Translations under genes and position numbers: made by a program
Assembly (NCBI GenBank): GCA_963702535.1
Contig: CAVPDG010000007.1
Coordinates: 124,001 to 188,000 of the forward strand
Direction: 5' to 3'
Source of the DNA: CAVPDG01 sp963702535
GTDB taxonomy: Bacteria; Chloroflexota; Anaerolineae; Anaerolineales; UBA4823
Length of the DNA stretch: 64,000 bases
Notes under the pieces: generated by a model
What the model was told of the DNA's origin: nothing
The model's database searches: none
The model's input: the letters and a program-made list of their open reading frames with translations, nothing else
Shown here: one piece after another, positions 46,725 through 58,417 of the stretch
Numbering within the stretch: position 1 is the stretch's first letter
Layout of the letters: each line of letters opens with the position of its first letter

Positions 46725-49700
46725 TTACCTCGGCCTGACCGTCAGCCAGGGGGAGAACGTCACCGCTCCGCCCACGGGATCTCCTGTCCCACCGGGGTTG
46801 CCGGCGTTGGTGGGACCGCTGGCGCTGCCCCACCAGTTGTTCGTGGCGGTAACCATCGTCCCTGTCGAGTTGTATAGACCCCAGGATGTGTTGCCTTCGA
46901 AGATACAGTTGCTGATCGTCGGGGCGTTATTGCCGGTGAAGTTGATGCCCACCGTGTTCGCCAGGAAGTCGCTGTCCAGCACCTGGGCTGTGCTTGAGGT
47001 AGTCCCGAGCAGGATAGCGGTAGCGTTATGCGCAAAGACGCTGCTCTGCACGTTGAGAGTCCCCCTTCCTGGCGCAGACCGACATCACCGCCGCCGTATT
47101 CGATCAGGCTATTGAGCAGGGAGAGCGCCCCGCTGTTGCGGATGCTTTCCTGTGATTGCCCGTAGACCCCGCCGCCAGAGTAGCGGATGAGGACGTGATC
47201 GAAGGATGCAGATCCGCCCGCTCCAACCAGCAGGCGTGTCCAATCACCAGGGGCAGGGGTGGTCGAGCTGCCATCGTTGTTGGTATCGCCGCCGTAGGCA
47301 TCGTCGCGGATACTTGTGAAGATGATAGGCTGACCAAGTATGCCAACTGCAGAAACGTTCCCGGCAATTTCCAATCCGGTGCCTTTTCCATACCAGAACG
47401 ATGTTCCCGTTCCTTTGAACACGGTTCCCGGCTGGATGGTCAGCGTGCTGCCGGCCGGAACATAGATAGAGCCGATCCGATCCGTGTGTTCTTCAAGGAC
47501 GAAAGCCATGCCGGGGTTCCTCAAGGTGGATGTCCCGGTCAGTGTGCCCGCCAGGCGCAGGCCGTTGGCGCCGTTGGTGGAGGCTGTGTTGCCACTCATC
47601 TGAGTTCCCATCCAGGGTCAGGTCTCCGGACGGGCTGAAATAGACGGCGTAGCTCGCATTGGATACGAAAGAATTGTTTTTGATGATGGGCATTACGGCG
47701 CCGCTGGCGGAATAGAGCAGTCCGTGTTCTCCATTACTCTGGATCAGGCTGTCCTGAACATCCAGCGTGCCGTTTGAATAGCTGCGGATACCGGTCATGC
47801 CGCCAAATTCGAGCGTGCTATTGTGTAAAGTGAGCGCCCCCCCATCGTTACGGATGCTTTCCGAAGTTTGGCCGTAAACCCCGCCGCCGGCATAGCGGAT
47901 GAAGACGTGATCCAGCGTGGCAGAGCCGCCCGCGCCGACGACCAGGCGCGTCCAATCTCCAGGGGCAGGGGTGGTCGAGCTGCCATCGTTGTTGGTATCG
48001 CCGCCGTAGGCATCGTCGCGGATACTTGTGAAGATGATAGGCTGACCAAGTATGCCAACTGCAGAAACGTTCCCGGCAATTTCCAATCCGGTGCCTTTTC
48101 CATACCAGAACGATGTTCCCGTTCCTTTGAACACGGTTCCCGGCTGGATGGTCAGCGTGCTGCCGGCCGGAACATAGATAGAGCCGATCCGATCCGTGTG
48201 TTCTTCAAGGACGAAAGCCATGCCGGGGTTCCTCAAGGTGGATGTCCCGGTCAGTGTGCCCGCCAGGCGCAGGCCGTTGGCGCCGTTGGTGGAGGCTGTG
48301 TTGCCACTCATCTGAGTCCCATCCAGGGTCAGGTCTCCGGACGGGCTGAAATAGACGGCGTAGCTCGCATTGGATACGAAAGAATTGTTTTTGATGATGG
48401 GCATTACGGCGCCGCTGGCGGAATAGAGCAGTCCGTGTTCTCCATTACTCTGGATCAGGCTGTCCTGAACATCCAGCGTGCCGTTTGAATAGCTGCGGAT
48501 ACCGGTCATGCCGCCAAATTCGAGCGTGCTATTGTGTAAAGTGAGCGCCCCCCCATCGTTACGGATGCTTTCCGAAGTTTGGCCGTAAACCCCGCCGCCA
48601 GCATAGCGGATGAAGACGTGATCCAGCGTGGCAGAGCCGCCCGCGCCGACGACCAGGCGCGTCCAATCTCCAGGGGCGGGCGATGTAGCATTCCCATCAT
48701 GATTGGTATCGCCGCTGTAGGTATCGTCCCGGATGCTGGTAAAGATGATGGGTTGTTCTTCCGTGCCGGTTGCCCAGAGGGTTCCTAGCACTTCCAACCC
48801 GGTACCTTTCCCGTAGTTAAAAGAACTTGGCATGCCTTTGAACACCGCTCCGGGTTGGATGACCAGCGTGCTGCCGGTCGGGATATAGATAGAGCCAATC
48901 CGATCATTGTGTTCCTCCAGGACGTAGGCAAACCCCAGGTTTCCGCTGAGAGTGGATGTCCCGGTCAGTGTGCCCGCCAGGCGCAAGCCGTTGGCGCCGT
49001 TGGTGGAGGCCGTGTTCCCGCTCATCTGAGTTCCCATCCAGGGTCAGGTCTCCGGACGGGCTGAAATAGACGGCGTAGCTGGTATTGGAGGCGAAAGTGT
49101 TGTCTTTGATGATTGGCGCAACCGTACCGCTGGCGGAATAGAATAAGCCATACTCCGTGTTATTCTGGATCAGGCTGTCCTGGACATCAAGCGTGCCGTT
49201 TGAATAACTGCGGATACCGGTCCTGCCGCCAGATTCAACCGTGCTGTTGTGCAAGATGAGCGCCCCCCCATCGTTACGGATGCTTTCCGAAGTTTGGCCG
49301 TAAACCCCGCCGCCAGCATAGCGGATGAGGACATGCTCCAGCGTGGCAGATCCGCCAGTCCCGACGACCAGGCGTGTCCAATCTCCAGTGGCAGGGGCGG
49401 TCGAGCTGCTATCGTTGTTGGTATCGCCGCCATAAGCATCGTCGCGGATACTGGTGAAGATGATAGGCTGATCCATTGTACCGACCGCGGAGAGTGTCCC
49501 TTCCACATCCAGGCCGGTACCCTTTCCATTCCAGAACGAAGATCCCGTCCCTTTGAGCACAGCGCCGGGCTGTATCGCCAGCGTGCTGCTTGCCGGGATG
49601 TAGATGGAGCCGATGCGATCGGTGTGTTCTTCCAGCACGTAGGGGATCCCCAATCTGCCAAGTGAGGACATGCCTGTCAATGTGCCCGCCAGGCGCAGGC

Positions 49701-51136
49701 CATTGGCGCCATTATTGGTGGCAGTGTTTCCAATCATCCCTGTTCCGTCCAGGGTTAGCGGTCCAGTCAGGCTGAAATAGACCGCGTAGCCAGTGTTGTT
49801 CTGGAAGGTATTATTTCGGATTACCGGCGTTGCCGTACCACTAACAACGTAATACAGCCCATACCCGCTATTGTTCCGGATAAGGCTGTCCTGGATACTG
49901 AGCACACCGTTTGTATCGCTGTTAACGCCATTTCCACCGGCGTACTCTACCGTGGTTGCATCGAGGGTCACTGTTCCACCATGATTTTGGATGGGCACGC
50001 TCCCGTAACGTACCACAGCATGGGTAAAGCTGGTAGTACCTCCGGTCAGGATGAAAATACTGCTCCAATCACCCGGAGCAGGAGACGTGGCAACGCCATC
50101 TCCATTGGTGTCGCCGCCGTACATATCATCCTTGTATGAAGTGAACACCACCGGAATCGTTCCTGTGCCTGTCCCTAGCAGGCGGCCGTGAACTTGCATA
50201 CCGATCCCGCCGCTCTGGGGTTTGACCACCGCAGCGCTTCGGACCGTTAGCGTAACCCCAGACAGGATATCCACATTGCAGGTCAAAACGTAGGTGGCAT
50301 AGGCCCAGGTCGTATTTGAAGAAATATCCCCGCAAACACTTATACTGCCGGTCACTCCCAATTCAGCTTCATCTGTATTATTGGAAGGATCTTCATCCGG
50401 TATGACCGAGGTTGGGTCAGCGGTTACTTCAAGGATCAATGGGCCAGGCAGGGTAGGAGTAATCGTTGTTGTCAGGTTCGTCGACGCGCCTGCGCCCAGA
50501 CCACCCACATCCCAGCTGCCGCTGCTTAGCGGAGTTGTTCCCCCAAGCGGCCTCACCTCCCAGCCGACGGTGAAGGTGCCCGCCACCCCTGCGCCCAGGT
50601 TATGGATCTCCGCTGATCAAAGTGACCGGGGTATCCTGCGCCACCGGGTTGGGATCGAGAGTCACGCTGCGCACCTCCAGGTCGGGCAGGTTGCGCACCG
50701 TGATCACGCCATTGCGGTAGAGATGGCCGGGAAGATAGAAATAGAATGTCCCTTCTGAAGGAAAAGGCAGGGTATAACTTTCGCCCGGGGGAATTGAGAC
50801 GCCGTCCGTTTGCTGGGGAGCCTGGGTAGGCGAGGTAGTCTCCTGTAAAATTGTGTCAGTCTGCATGATCACCGGCAGGTACAGGTCATGCACCAGCCCT
50901 TCTTCGAGCGTCACGGTTTGGGTCGTCTGGTTCGTCCAGGTGATGCTATCGCCTCCTTTGATGGTGATCTCCCAGGGGTCGAATCCGGAGCTCTCAATAT
51001 CCACCGTGTGGATCTCGGCTAGCTCTGGTGATGTGGATCTTGCAGCTGGTCCCGGGTTGAAATAGGCAGCTGATGGGGTAGCGAAAGCGAGGATCAGGAA
51101 GAAGGCGATCAGGACCGGCAAGCACTTGTTTTGCAT
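46725..51136 (-). CDS. Giant secreted cupredoxin-like / CARDB-like / beta-helix protein with 237-residue repeats
   Basis: About 1,470 residues if joined. Start at 51136 behind GGAGGGG. Signal NKCLPVLIAFFLILAFATPS; a cupredoxin-like domain (FDPWEITIKGGDSITWTNQT to YFYLPGHLYRNGVITV); a CARDB-like adhesin module (LEVRSVTLDPNPVAQDTPVT, PSVIPDEDPSNNTDEAELGV-type strands); then beta-helix units of about 237 residues with GSIYVPAGSTLTIQPGTVFK, PIIFTSIRDDAYGGDTNNDG and YSNGTLDVQDSLIQSNGEHG. Frames change near 50,600, 49,031, 47,605 and 47,065. It ends SPWLTVRPR without the YLP tail. Likely a matrix or surface-layer protein. Confidence 0.7.
47235..49740 (-). repeat. Near-identical 711-713-bp tandem coding repeats
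   Basis: Three to four consecutive units within the giant gene. For example 47,240-47,940 matches 47,952-48,655 with only a few differences, a 712-base offset. Intact units are 711 bp; two of three junctions carry one extra T (47605-47606 and 49031-49032), the third (48317) does not. The unit at about 49,740 upward is more diverged. Confidence 0.8.
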
Positions 51137-51326
51137 GGATACCCCTCCATATTCTATTCGTGCGATGCTCTGTTTGATGAATTCCCCCGTGAAACGATCG
51201 GTGCTCTTTGCAAGGGGGAGGTTTTTTGCCCAACCCCCTCTTGTGAAATTATACTCATAGGAGTGAATAGCCACCTCACAACTTCATTAGGTGCGCCATA
51301 ACGGAAAAAATGAGGAACTGTGTTGT

Positions 51327-51358
51327 AAATTGGGGTGGCAAAGCCACCCACAATTACA
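51327..51358 (-). terminator. Hairpin after the MFS transporter gene
   Basis: GTAAATTGGGGTGGC and GCCACCCACAATTAC form a stem with an AAA loop, 52 bases beyond the MFS stop. Together with AT-rich flanks it could end transcription of the transporter or of the divergent region. Confidence 0.5.
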
Positions 51359-51409
51359 ACAACAACTCTTCTTCCCTGCTCACCTTCATTTCAGACTGAC
51401 GAAGATGTG

Positions 51410-52648
51410 TCAGGCGGTTGCTTCCAAGGCTGCCTTCTCCGGCAGCCTGAACTTGAACCAGATGGGGATGACGCTCAGGAAACATACCACCATGGTGATG
51501 AAGAAGGGCAGTTGCGGATTGTAGCGCTCCCAGAGCTGCGCGCCGATCCACGGTGCCGGCAGAGCGATGAATCCCACGCTGCTGTAGAAGATGCCGTTGA
51601 ATGCCCCTAGTGATTCGATGGGCACAGCTTTGGAGATCAGGCTCTGGTACGCCGGGCTGAGCAAGCCCTCGCCGCAGCCCGCCAGCACCCACACCAGGAT
51701 GAACGCCGGGTAAGCCTTGGCGACCAGGAAGGTCGCAATCGACCCGCCGATGACCAGGAAGCCCAGCGCGATGGGCAGGCGCTCGCCGTGGCGATCCGCC
51801 AGCTTGCCGGAGAGCAGGGGCGTTACCATCATCGCCGCCGAGAAGAAGGAGCCCAGCAGACCGATCTGCGCCAGGGTCAGCCCGCCGATCTGCTGCAGGT
51901 AGAGCGGCTGGAGCTGCTCGGAAAGTCGGAAAGCGGTATCGTGGACACCGTCGGTGATGAAGATCCAGGTGATCACACCGCCGGCGATGACCATCGACCA
52001 GATCAGCAGCAGGCTGCTCTTGAAAGATGCGCTGGTCAGCGGGCGCGGCGCCCGCTCACCGGCGGATTTCATCGTGCGCGCCATCCAGATGCGCAAGCCG
52101 GCAGCCATGCTGTAGAAGATCGCCGCCACTAGCAGCATCGGTTTGAATCCGAACTGCGCTGCCAGCAGACCTCCCAGCGGCGGACCGATTATGCCTGTCA
52201 CCTGGTAGATCGTGCCGGTCAGCCCGTACACCCGGCCGCGGTTGGCTTCGCTCGAGTTCTCGGCGATGAATGCCCCGAAGCTCGGACCCACCAGGGCGTA
52301 AGGGATCATGCTGATGGCGAGCGAGATCAGCATCCACTGCCAGGTGGGCGAGATCAGCATCAAGAAGAAACCGATCACGCCGCCAATGCTGCCGATGGCG
52401 ATGGCGCGCAGCCTGCCAATATTATCCGAGATCCACCCGCCCAGGATCTGCAGCACCAGGATGACCACCGAGGTGAGGGTGAAGACCAGCCCAACCTGCC
52501 CCACGCTCGCCCCCAGCTCGGTCAGGTAGATGGGCATGAGCAGATTGGTCATCGTCCCGGCGATGTTAGCCAGGATCATGGCGAACAAAAACCACAGCAT
52601 TAGCGGGCTGAGCAATTGTTCTTTGAGCGTCGGGTTATCGTCTGCCAT
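51410..52648 (-). CDS. Major facilitator superfamily transporter
   Basis: A 412-residue inner-membrane protein with twelve predicted helices. MFS loop 2-3 signature is visible as GGWISDNIGRLRAIAIGS; the matching second-half loop is GKLADRHGERLPIALGF. The N-terminal half has LMPIYLTELGASVGQVGLVF, typical of drug/sugar efflux MFS; the inter-domain loop carries TMKSAGERAPRPLTSASFKS. Substrate unknown. Intact, single-gene unit. Confidence 0.9.
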   Translation of the reverse strand: MADDNPTLKEQLLSPLMLWFLFAMILANIAGTMTNLLMPIYLTELGASVGQVGLVFTLTSVVILVLQILGGWISDNIGRLRAIAIGSIGGVIGFFLMLISPTWQWMLISLAISMIPYALVGPSFGAFIAENSSEANRGRVYGLTGTIYQVTGIIGPPLGGLLAAQFGFKPMLLVAAIFYSMAAGLRIWMARTMKSAGERAPRPLTSASFKSSLLLIWSMVIAGGVITWIFITDGVHDTAFRLSEQLQPLYLQQIGGLTLAQIGLLGSFFSAAMMVTPLLSGKLADRHGERLPIALGFLVIGGSIATFLVAKAYPAFILVWVLAGCGEGLLSPAYQSLISKAVPIESLGAFNGIFYSSVGFIALPAPWIGAQLWERYNPQLPFFITMVVCFLSVIPIWFKFRLPEKAALEATA

Positions 52649-53036
52649 GTGCGTATGAACACCCTCAGGAATACGATTTTACCCCCCATTTTGTTCAGTT
52701 AATTCGTAGAGACACTGAAAATGGGTAAAAAGTCTCATCCCCGTCAGGAATATGTCAGAAGTTAACCGTCCTTAAGACTCCGATTAAAATAGATAAATAT
52801 GGTATAAATAGGGTGATATTGGTGCATCGCTCAGGGAGGTTTGGATTGGTGGGCTGTGCTTCGTTCTGAACATCCTCTCATACTCCCCTCTTACACTCCG
52901 CACGATCAAGGAGGTGGTACCCCTCGCATGGTTCGATTCTCGCCGTTCGACCCATTCCCTTCGCTTCTTCTGCAGCGCTCTGGCGCTCAAATTCCCTTCA
53001 ACCCCATATTCCTAATCCTCTGAATCAGGAGAACCC
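52649..53036. other. Gene-free divergent promoter region
   Basis: 388 bases between the divergent MFS and phosphatase genes. It holds an AT-rich stretch (about 52,775-52,820) with several TATAAA/TAAAAT-like hexamers suited to a promoter for the phosphatase gene, then a pyrimidine-rich leader. No RNA or repeat was recognised. Confidence 0.4.
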
Positions 53037-56000
53037 ATGAACCACCCGCGTTTAATGCAAAAAAGGATCTTCAACATCCTCCTGGCGCTGGCGCTGCTCG
53101 CCGGCTTCGTCACCCCGGCGCTTGCCGGTTCCAGCGCCCCGCCCATCCCGGGTTCGCTCCATTCGCCGGTGATCTTCTTCGCCTCCGACGGCTTGCGCCA
53201 GGACCTGGTTGAGTCTACGCCGCCCGAGGAATGATGCCCACCCTGGGCCGCATGCTTCGCACCGGCGCCAAGGCGCAAGACGGCGGTCTGCTCACCCAGG
53301 CGCCGCCCAACACCGGCGCCGGCTGGTATTCCCTGGCGACCGGCGCCTGGCCCGGCGTGCACGGCTCCACCAACAATACCTTCCATGTCAACGGTCAGCC
53401 GTTCGCCAACCGCACCGCCGCCTTCGACTCCGGCGTGCTCCAAGCCGAAACCCTCGCCCAGGCTGCCGAGCGCGGCGGCAAGAAGGTGCTCCAGTTCGAG
53501 TGGGCGGGCGGGCGCGTTGGCACGATCAGCGGTCCCACCGTCGATTACATGACCTTCCACTCTGGTCGCGGCGTCGCCACCAACTACATCAGCCCGGATG
53601 ACAGCGCTTCTTTCGTCGCCGCCTTCGGACTGCAGTTCGATCACCCCGCCGGCTTTGCCGGTCAGGCGCCTTTCCCCGCCGCTGCCCCCACGGACGCTAC
53701 CGGCTGGACGGGCGCGCCCGCCTCCTACAGCCCCGCTAAGGAGATGCGCCTGCGCGTCCTCGACTTCGGCGTGGATAAGTACGGTCTCAACGCCTACATC
53801 TTCAATTCCACCAACGATAGCCGTGTGAACTACAATCGGGTGCTGTTCTCCACCACCAAGGACGCCGCCAACGCCGTCGCTACCCTGCGCAAGGGCGAGT
53901 GGGGCGATGTCAAAGTCACTCTCAACGGCGGCGCGCTGTCGGGTCTCACCGCCGGGTTCCTGGTCAAGGTCGAAGAGCTGAACGCTGACCTGTCGAAGGT
54001 GCGCTTGTTCCACACCTCCGTCTCACGCGCTATCGCTTCCTGGCCCACCTGGCCCGGCGAGCCCGGCTTCAGCGGCGATTTTGCCGAGTACCTGGCGCAG
54101 ACCTTCCCCACCGCCACCGCTTCCGATTTCGCCATCCTGGAAGCTGGAATCGTCTCCGAAGAGACCTACGTCCAGCAGGGATTGTACTGGGAGACCGGGC
54201 ACTACCCCATGCTGCGCTACATCTTCAGCCGCTTCCAGCCCGACCTGGCAATGGTCGGCTACCCCACCACAGATGAGTTCCAGCACCAGTTCCTGGGTCT
54301 GGTCACCCGCACGCTGCCCAACGGAGCCCCGAACCCGGCTTACGACGACGTGCAGGTCAACGGCACGCCTGACCGGCGCGTGGTCCAGCGCAACAACTTC
54401 CTGGCGCGGGCTTACCGCGGCGCCGACGCCACCCTGGCGCTCGTCAAATCGTTGATGCCGGGCAACGCCAACACATTCGTCGCCTCCGATCATGGCTTTG
54501 CCCCGCAGTTCCTGGCGATCGACGCCAGCAAGGTGCTGGTCGACCTGGGCTTGCTCTCCCGACCGCAGACTTCCAACTGCCGCCCGGCGACCGGCGAGAC
54601 CATCGGTAAAGCCAAAGCTTGCTGGGCGGGCGGCACAGTGCAGATCTACCTCAACCTGGCGGGTCGCGACCCGGCTGGCGGCGGTTTGCAGCAGGTGGCT
54701 GCCAACCAGGAAGCCGCCACGGTTGCCCAGATCAAAGCCGCCTTCCTCGCCCTCTCTGACCCCAACGACTGGACCGGCGACGGGCAGCCCGAAGGCTGGA
54801 TGGTGATCGACCGCGCTTACACCAAGGCTGAGGCGCGTTACATCCCCAACGGCGCCGGCAGCAGCGCCGATATGGCGCACCCCACGCGCACCGGCGACCT
54901 GGTGGTCTTCTCCTACCCGCCCTACCAGTTCGACGCTGCCACGCCTGGCACGCTGGTCGCCCGCTCGGCTTTCTTCGGGCAGCACGGCTACGTGCCCGAT
55001 GTTCAGAATCTGTCTGCCAATGTCAACATGCGCGCCACGTTCATCGCCGGCGGTCCGCTGGTGCAGCCCAACTATGAGGTCAGCGGGTTGCGCACTATCG
55101 ACCTGGCGCCCACCCTGGCATACATACTGGATGTGCCCGTCCCGCAGCAATCGCAGGGCATCGTGCGCCTCGACCTGTTGAACGGCGGCGCGGCGCGTAC
55201 CATCCTGCCTCTCGTCGCACTCACCGACTTCCACGGGCAGCTCGAGCCTACCTCCATGACCTTGGATGGGCGTAACGTATCGGTGGGCGGCTCTGCGCAG
55301 CTCGCCACGCTGTTCGACGAAGAGATGGCCGCCTTCGACGTCCCCTCCTACTTGCTGGCTTCGGGCGATAACGTAGGCGCCTCGCCGGCAAACTCCGGCT
55401 TGCTCCAGGACATGCCCGCCATCGACGTAGAAAACGCCTGGGGGCTGGACGCCACCGCTTACGGCAACCACGAGTTCGACTACGGCGTGGCGCGCCTGCA
55501 ACAGCACCAGGCGCGCGCCAACTTCCCCTTCCTGGGCGCTAACATCGTCGACGCCAACACCGGCTTGAACCCCGATTGGGTGCAAGGCACGCATATCATC
55601 TACGCCGGCGTTATCCCCGTCGGCTTGATCGGCATCGATGTCAAGACCACGCCTGAGCTGGTCAGCGCCGGGGCGACAGCCGGTCTGGAATTCCTGGATG
55701 AAGCCGAGACCATCCGGCGTGAATCGCAGAAGCTGCTCGACCAGGGCATCCAGGCGCAGATCGTCTTGATCCACGAAGGTACAGCGACCGGCTCCAATAC
55801 CGTGGACGGCGTGCCGGGTGCCCCCTGGCAGGGACCCATCATTACCATCGCCCAGGCGCTGCAAGACACCTCCGTGGATGTGATCCTGGCAGGGCACACG
55901 CACCGCGTCTCCAACCTGATGGTCGGTCACATCCTGGTGGCTGAGGGCATGAACGCCGGCGCCTCCTACTCGGTGGCGCAGGTGGTGCTGCTGGGCAAGG

Positions 56001-56746
56001 AAGTTGAATGGGCGGGCGCTGCCACGCGCATCGCCAAGAACCTGGGCGTGGCGCAGCGCATCGATGTCAAAGCCATCGTCGACGACGCCAACGCTCAGAC
56101 CGCCGTGCTGCGCAACCAGGTCATCGGCTCGCAGCAGTTCGATATCCGCCGCGCCCCCACCCGCCTCTTCGAAAGCGCCATGGGTAACATGGTGGCAGAC
56201 GCCATGCGCCTCAAGTACCCCGGCGTGGATGGCGCCTTCACCAACTCCGGCGGTCTGCGCCAGGATCTGCTCTGTAACCCGCCCAGCGCCGGCGAGTTGG
56301 CTTGCCAGATCACCTGGGGTGAGATGTTCTCGGTGCTGCCCTTCGGCAACCGCAGCGTGATCCTCACCCTCACCGGCGCCCAGCTCGAGCAGGCCTTCCT
56401 AAATGGCTTCTCGCCTTTCTGTAACACGGCTATCGCAACCGGGCGCTTCCCGCAGATCTCCGGCTTGAGAGCCACCTTCGCCTGCAACGGTACGACCCCC
56501 GTCGTGACCGGTATGTGGAAGACGCCGGATGGCATCGGCGGCACCCAGATCCCCATCGGACCCGCCGATAGCGTGCGCTTCGTCACCAACGACTTCATGT
56601 ACACCGGCGGCGACGGCTACACGGTGTTCATGCAGGGCACCAACGTCCTGCAGCCGGGCGACGACCTGCTGCAGGTCACCATCGACTACGTGGCAGCCAA
56701 CTCGCCCGTCGGTCCGGTGGTTGAGGGGCGCATCGTCGGTCCGTAA
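53037..56746 (+). CDS. Secreted phosphodiesterase/phosphatase + 5'-nucleotidase fusion (one frameshift)
   Basis: About 1,235 residues. Signal KRIFNILLALALLAGFVTPA. First module: alkaline-phosphatase-like phosphodiesterase with SPVIFFASDGLRQDLVE, GAGWYSLATGAWPGVHGST, DLAMVGYPTTDEFQHQFLG and NTFVASDHGFAPQF; one base is missing near 53,213 before AARGMMPTLGRML. Second module from about residue 720: metallophosphatase LVALTDFHGQLEP, 'LLASGDNVGAS', ATAYGNHEFDYG, DVILAGHTHRVSN, then the 5-nucleotidase C-domain (FTNSGGLRQDLLCN, FVTNDFMYTGGDGY). It should strip phosphate from extracellular nucleotides and esters. AGGAG precedes ATG. The fusion of both enzyme types in one chain is notable. Confidence 0.85.
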
Positions 56747-56800
56747 CCTGCAAACATAGGGCGGTGCACCGGTTTTTTGAATGCATCGTCTGTTGGTAAA

Positions 56801-56836
56801 GGGCGGCGTTGTGTGGAGTTGCGCACAACGCCGCCC
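56801..56836 (+). terminator. Hairpin after phosphatase gene
   Basis: GGGCGGCGTTGTG and CACAACGCCGCCC enclose a 10-base loop, 54 bases after the phosphatase stop. Strong stem; probably a terminator. Confidence 0.7.
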
Positions 56837-56915
56837 GCTGTTTAATAGGACACCACGCTTGTGCACCTTGGGATGCTGGCAATCCCGTGGCATAATTGCC
56901 CTGGGAGATGGACGA

Positions 56916-57875
56916 ATGATCAACAAGAGCCAACTTGAAGCGGTAGATCCGGAGCTGCGCAGGTTTGCCGGCAGGATGCCGCGCCTGGTCTTTAACGCAG
57001 GCAACCTGCGCTTCTGGCGTTTACTGGACCAGTTCCAGGCGCTGCGCAAGGCACCGCGCGGCGTCTCTGTGGAAAACATCGCTATACACCGGGAGGGGGA
57101 TGGCTCGCCTCTGCGCTTGCGTCTCTACCGCTCACCGGCAGCGTTGCAAAGCGGCGCGGCGCTGCTCTGGATGCACGGCGGTGGATACATCATCGGAAAA
57201 CCCGAGCAGGATGACGCCGTCTGCGCGCAATACGCCGTGGGGACGGGCATGCTGGTCGTCTCGGTGGATTACCGTCTGGCGCCTGAGCATCCATTTCCTT
57301 GTGCACTGGATGATATCGCTTGCGCCTGGGCGTGGTTGGGCGCCAGTGCCGGGGAGTTGGGCGTGGATGTGAGCCGGATTGCCCTCGGCGGCGCCAGCGC
57401 CGGAGGGGGGCTGGCGGCTGCCTTTGCGCAACTCGCCCGTGATGGCTATGCCCTGCAGCCAGCTTTCCAGTTGCTGGTCTATCCCATGCTGGATGATCGC
57501 ACCTGCGCCCGCGCCGATCTCGAAGCGCTTCCCCCGCTCGCCTGGAGCCAGGAGAGCAATCGCTTCGCGTGGAAGTCTTACCTGGGCGCCGCCTACGGAG
57601 CGCCGGGCGTTCCGAACTACGCCGCGCCCTCCCGCCGGGAGGATCTTTCCGGCTTGCCGCCCGCCTGGATCGGCGTGGGCACGCTGGACTTGTTCCATGA
57701 CGAATGCGTGGCGTACGCCCAGCGCCTGACCGCCGCTGGCGTGGCTTGCCAGGCGATTGTTGTGCCTGGAGCATTCCACGGTTTCGACCTGGCAGGGCAG
57801 AAACTGCGTATAGTCGATGATTTTCGCCGCTCGCAGGTCGCCGCGCTGAATAAATACCTGGCAGCGAGCCATTGA
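56916..57875 (+). CDS. Alpha/beta hydrolase, hormone-sensitive-lipase (GDSAG/HGGG) family
   Basis: A 319-residue esterase. Oxyanion motif in LLWMHGGGYIIGKPEQD, nucleophile elbow IALGGASAGGGLAAA (GxSxG), acid in IGVGTLDLFHDECVAYA and histidine in GAFHGFDLAGQ complete the HSL-family triad. HSL-type enzymes cleave short acyl esters or bulky drugs. The first methionine in a family-like position is 56916, behind GGGAG; the frame is open upstream. No signal peptide; intact. Confidence 0.88.
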   Translation: MINKSQLEAVDPELRRFAGRMPRLVFNAGNLRFWRLLDQFQALRKAPRGVSVENIAIHREGDGSPLRLRLYRSPAALQSGAALLWMHGGGYIIGKPEQDDAVCAQYAVGTGMLVVSVDYRLAPEHPFPCALDDIACAWAWLGASAGELGVDVSRIALGGASAGGGLAAAFAQLARDGYALQPAFQLLVYPMLDDRTCARADLEALPPLAWSQESNRFAWKSYLGAAYGAPGVPNYAAPSRREDLSGLPPAWIGVGTLDLFHDECVAYAQRLTAAGVACQAIVVPGAFHGFDLAGQKLRIVDDFRRSQVAALNKYLAASH

Positions 57876-57960
57876 AAAGATCCGCCAGGCGCAAAATACC
57901 CGAACCTGAGACGCTCCCCAGGCGTATTTCTTTTACGAGATGTATGCCAGAGGAGAAACC

Positions 57961-58384
57961 ATGAGATTGCTCGCCATCCTAGCCCTGGCGGCTTGCCTGG
58001 CAAGCTGCCTCTCCCCGCTCAGCGGCGCTCGCAGGAGCACAGTGGCACCAACACCGTTTCAACCGGAGCAGGCGGCGGTTACGCCCATCTCCGGCGCAGC
58101 GCCTATCCTGATCCAGGTGGGGAATGCCCAGCCAGGTGCGCCTGCTCGGATCTCGCCGGCGGGAGGGACGTCCACGCTAAGCCGGCGCTAGCGCTCCCGC
58201 CGGTGAGAAGCTCGCCGCCAGCCTGCTCTCCGCCGATGGCAGCTTGCGGGCGCTGGTCGGCGGCGCTGGTCAGGTCTGCCGCTCCGGCGCGGGCAGCGAG
58301 CTGGCGCTCATCGACCCGCTCACGCTGCAGGTGCTGCGTTCCTGGCAGGCGCAAGGTGATGCCACATGGCTGCCAGTGCCGTGA
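57961..58384 (+). CDS. Lipoprotein of unknown function (one frameshift)
   Basis: Lipobox LASC with Cys16 (RLLAILALAACLASCLSPLS), then a Pro/Gln-rich linker and ILIQVGNAQPGAPARISPAG. Near 58,190 the frame changes and continues GEKLAASLLSADGSLRALVG, SELALIDPLTLQVLRSWQA and ends DATWLPVP at TGA 58382-58384. Probably an exported beta-rich domain. GGAG precedes the ATG. No family recognised. Confidence 0.55.
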
Positions 58385-58417
58385 AGAAAAATACTGCTAT
58401 CGCCTGATGTAATAACG

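Noticed and set aside
47235..49740. CRISPR-like array from the regular repeats
   Set aside because: The repeats are 711 bp, coding and contiguous, with no short repeat/spacer pattern.
54023..55930. A 635-codon open frame on the minus strand opposite the phosphatase gene
   Set aside because: An antisense shadow of a GC-rich gene with clear motifs on the plus strand; no start signal or family.
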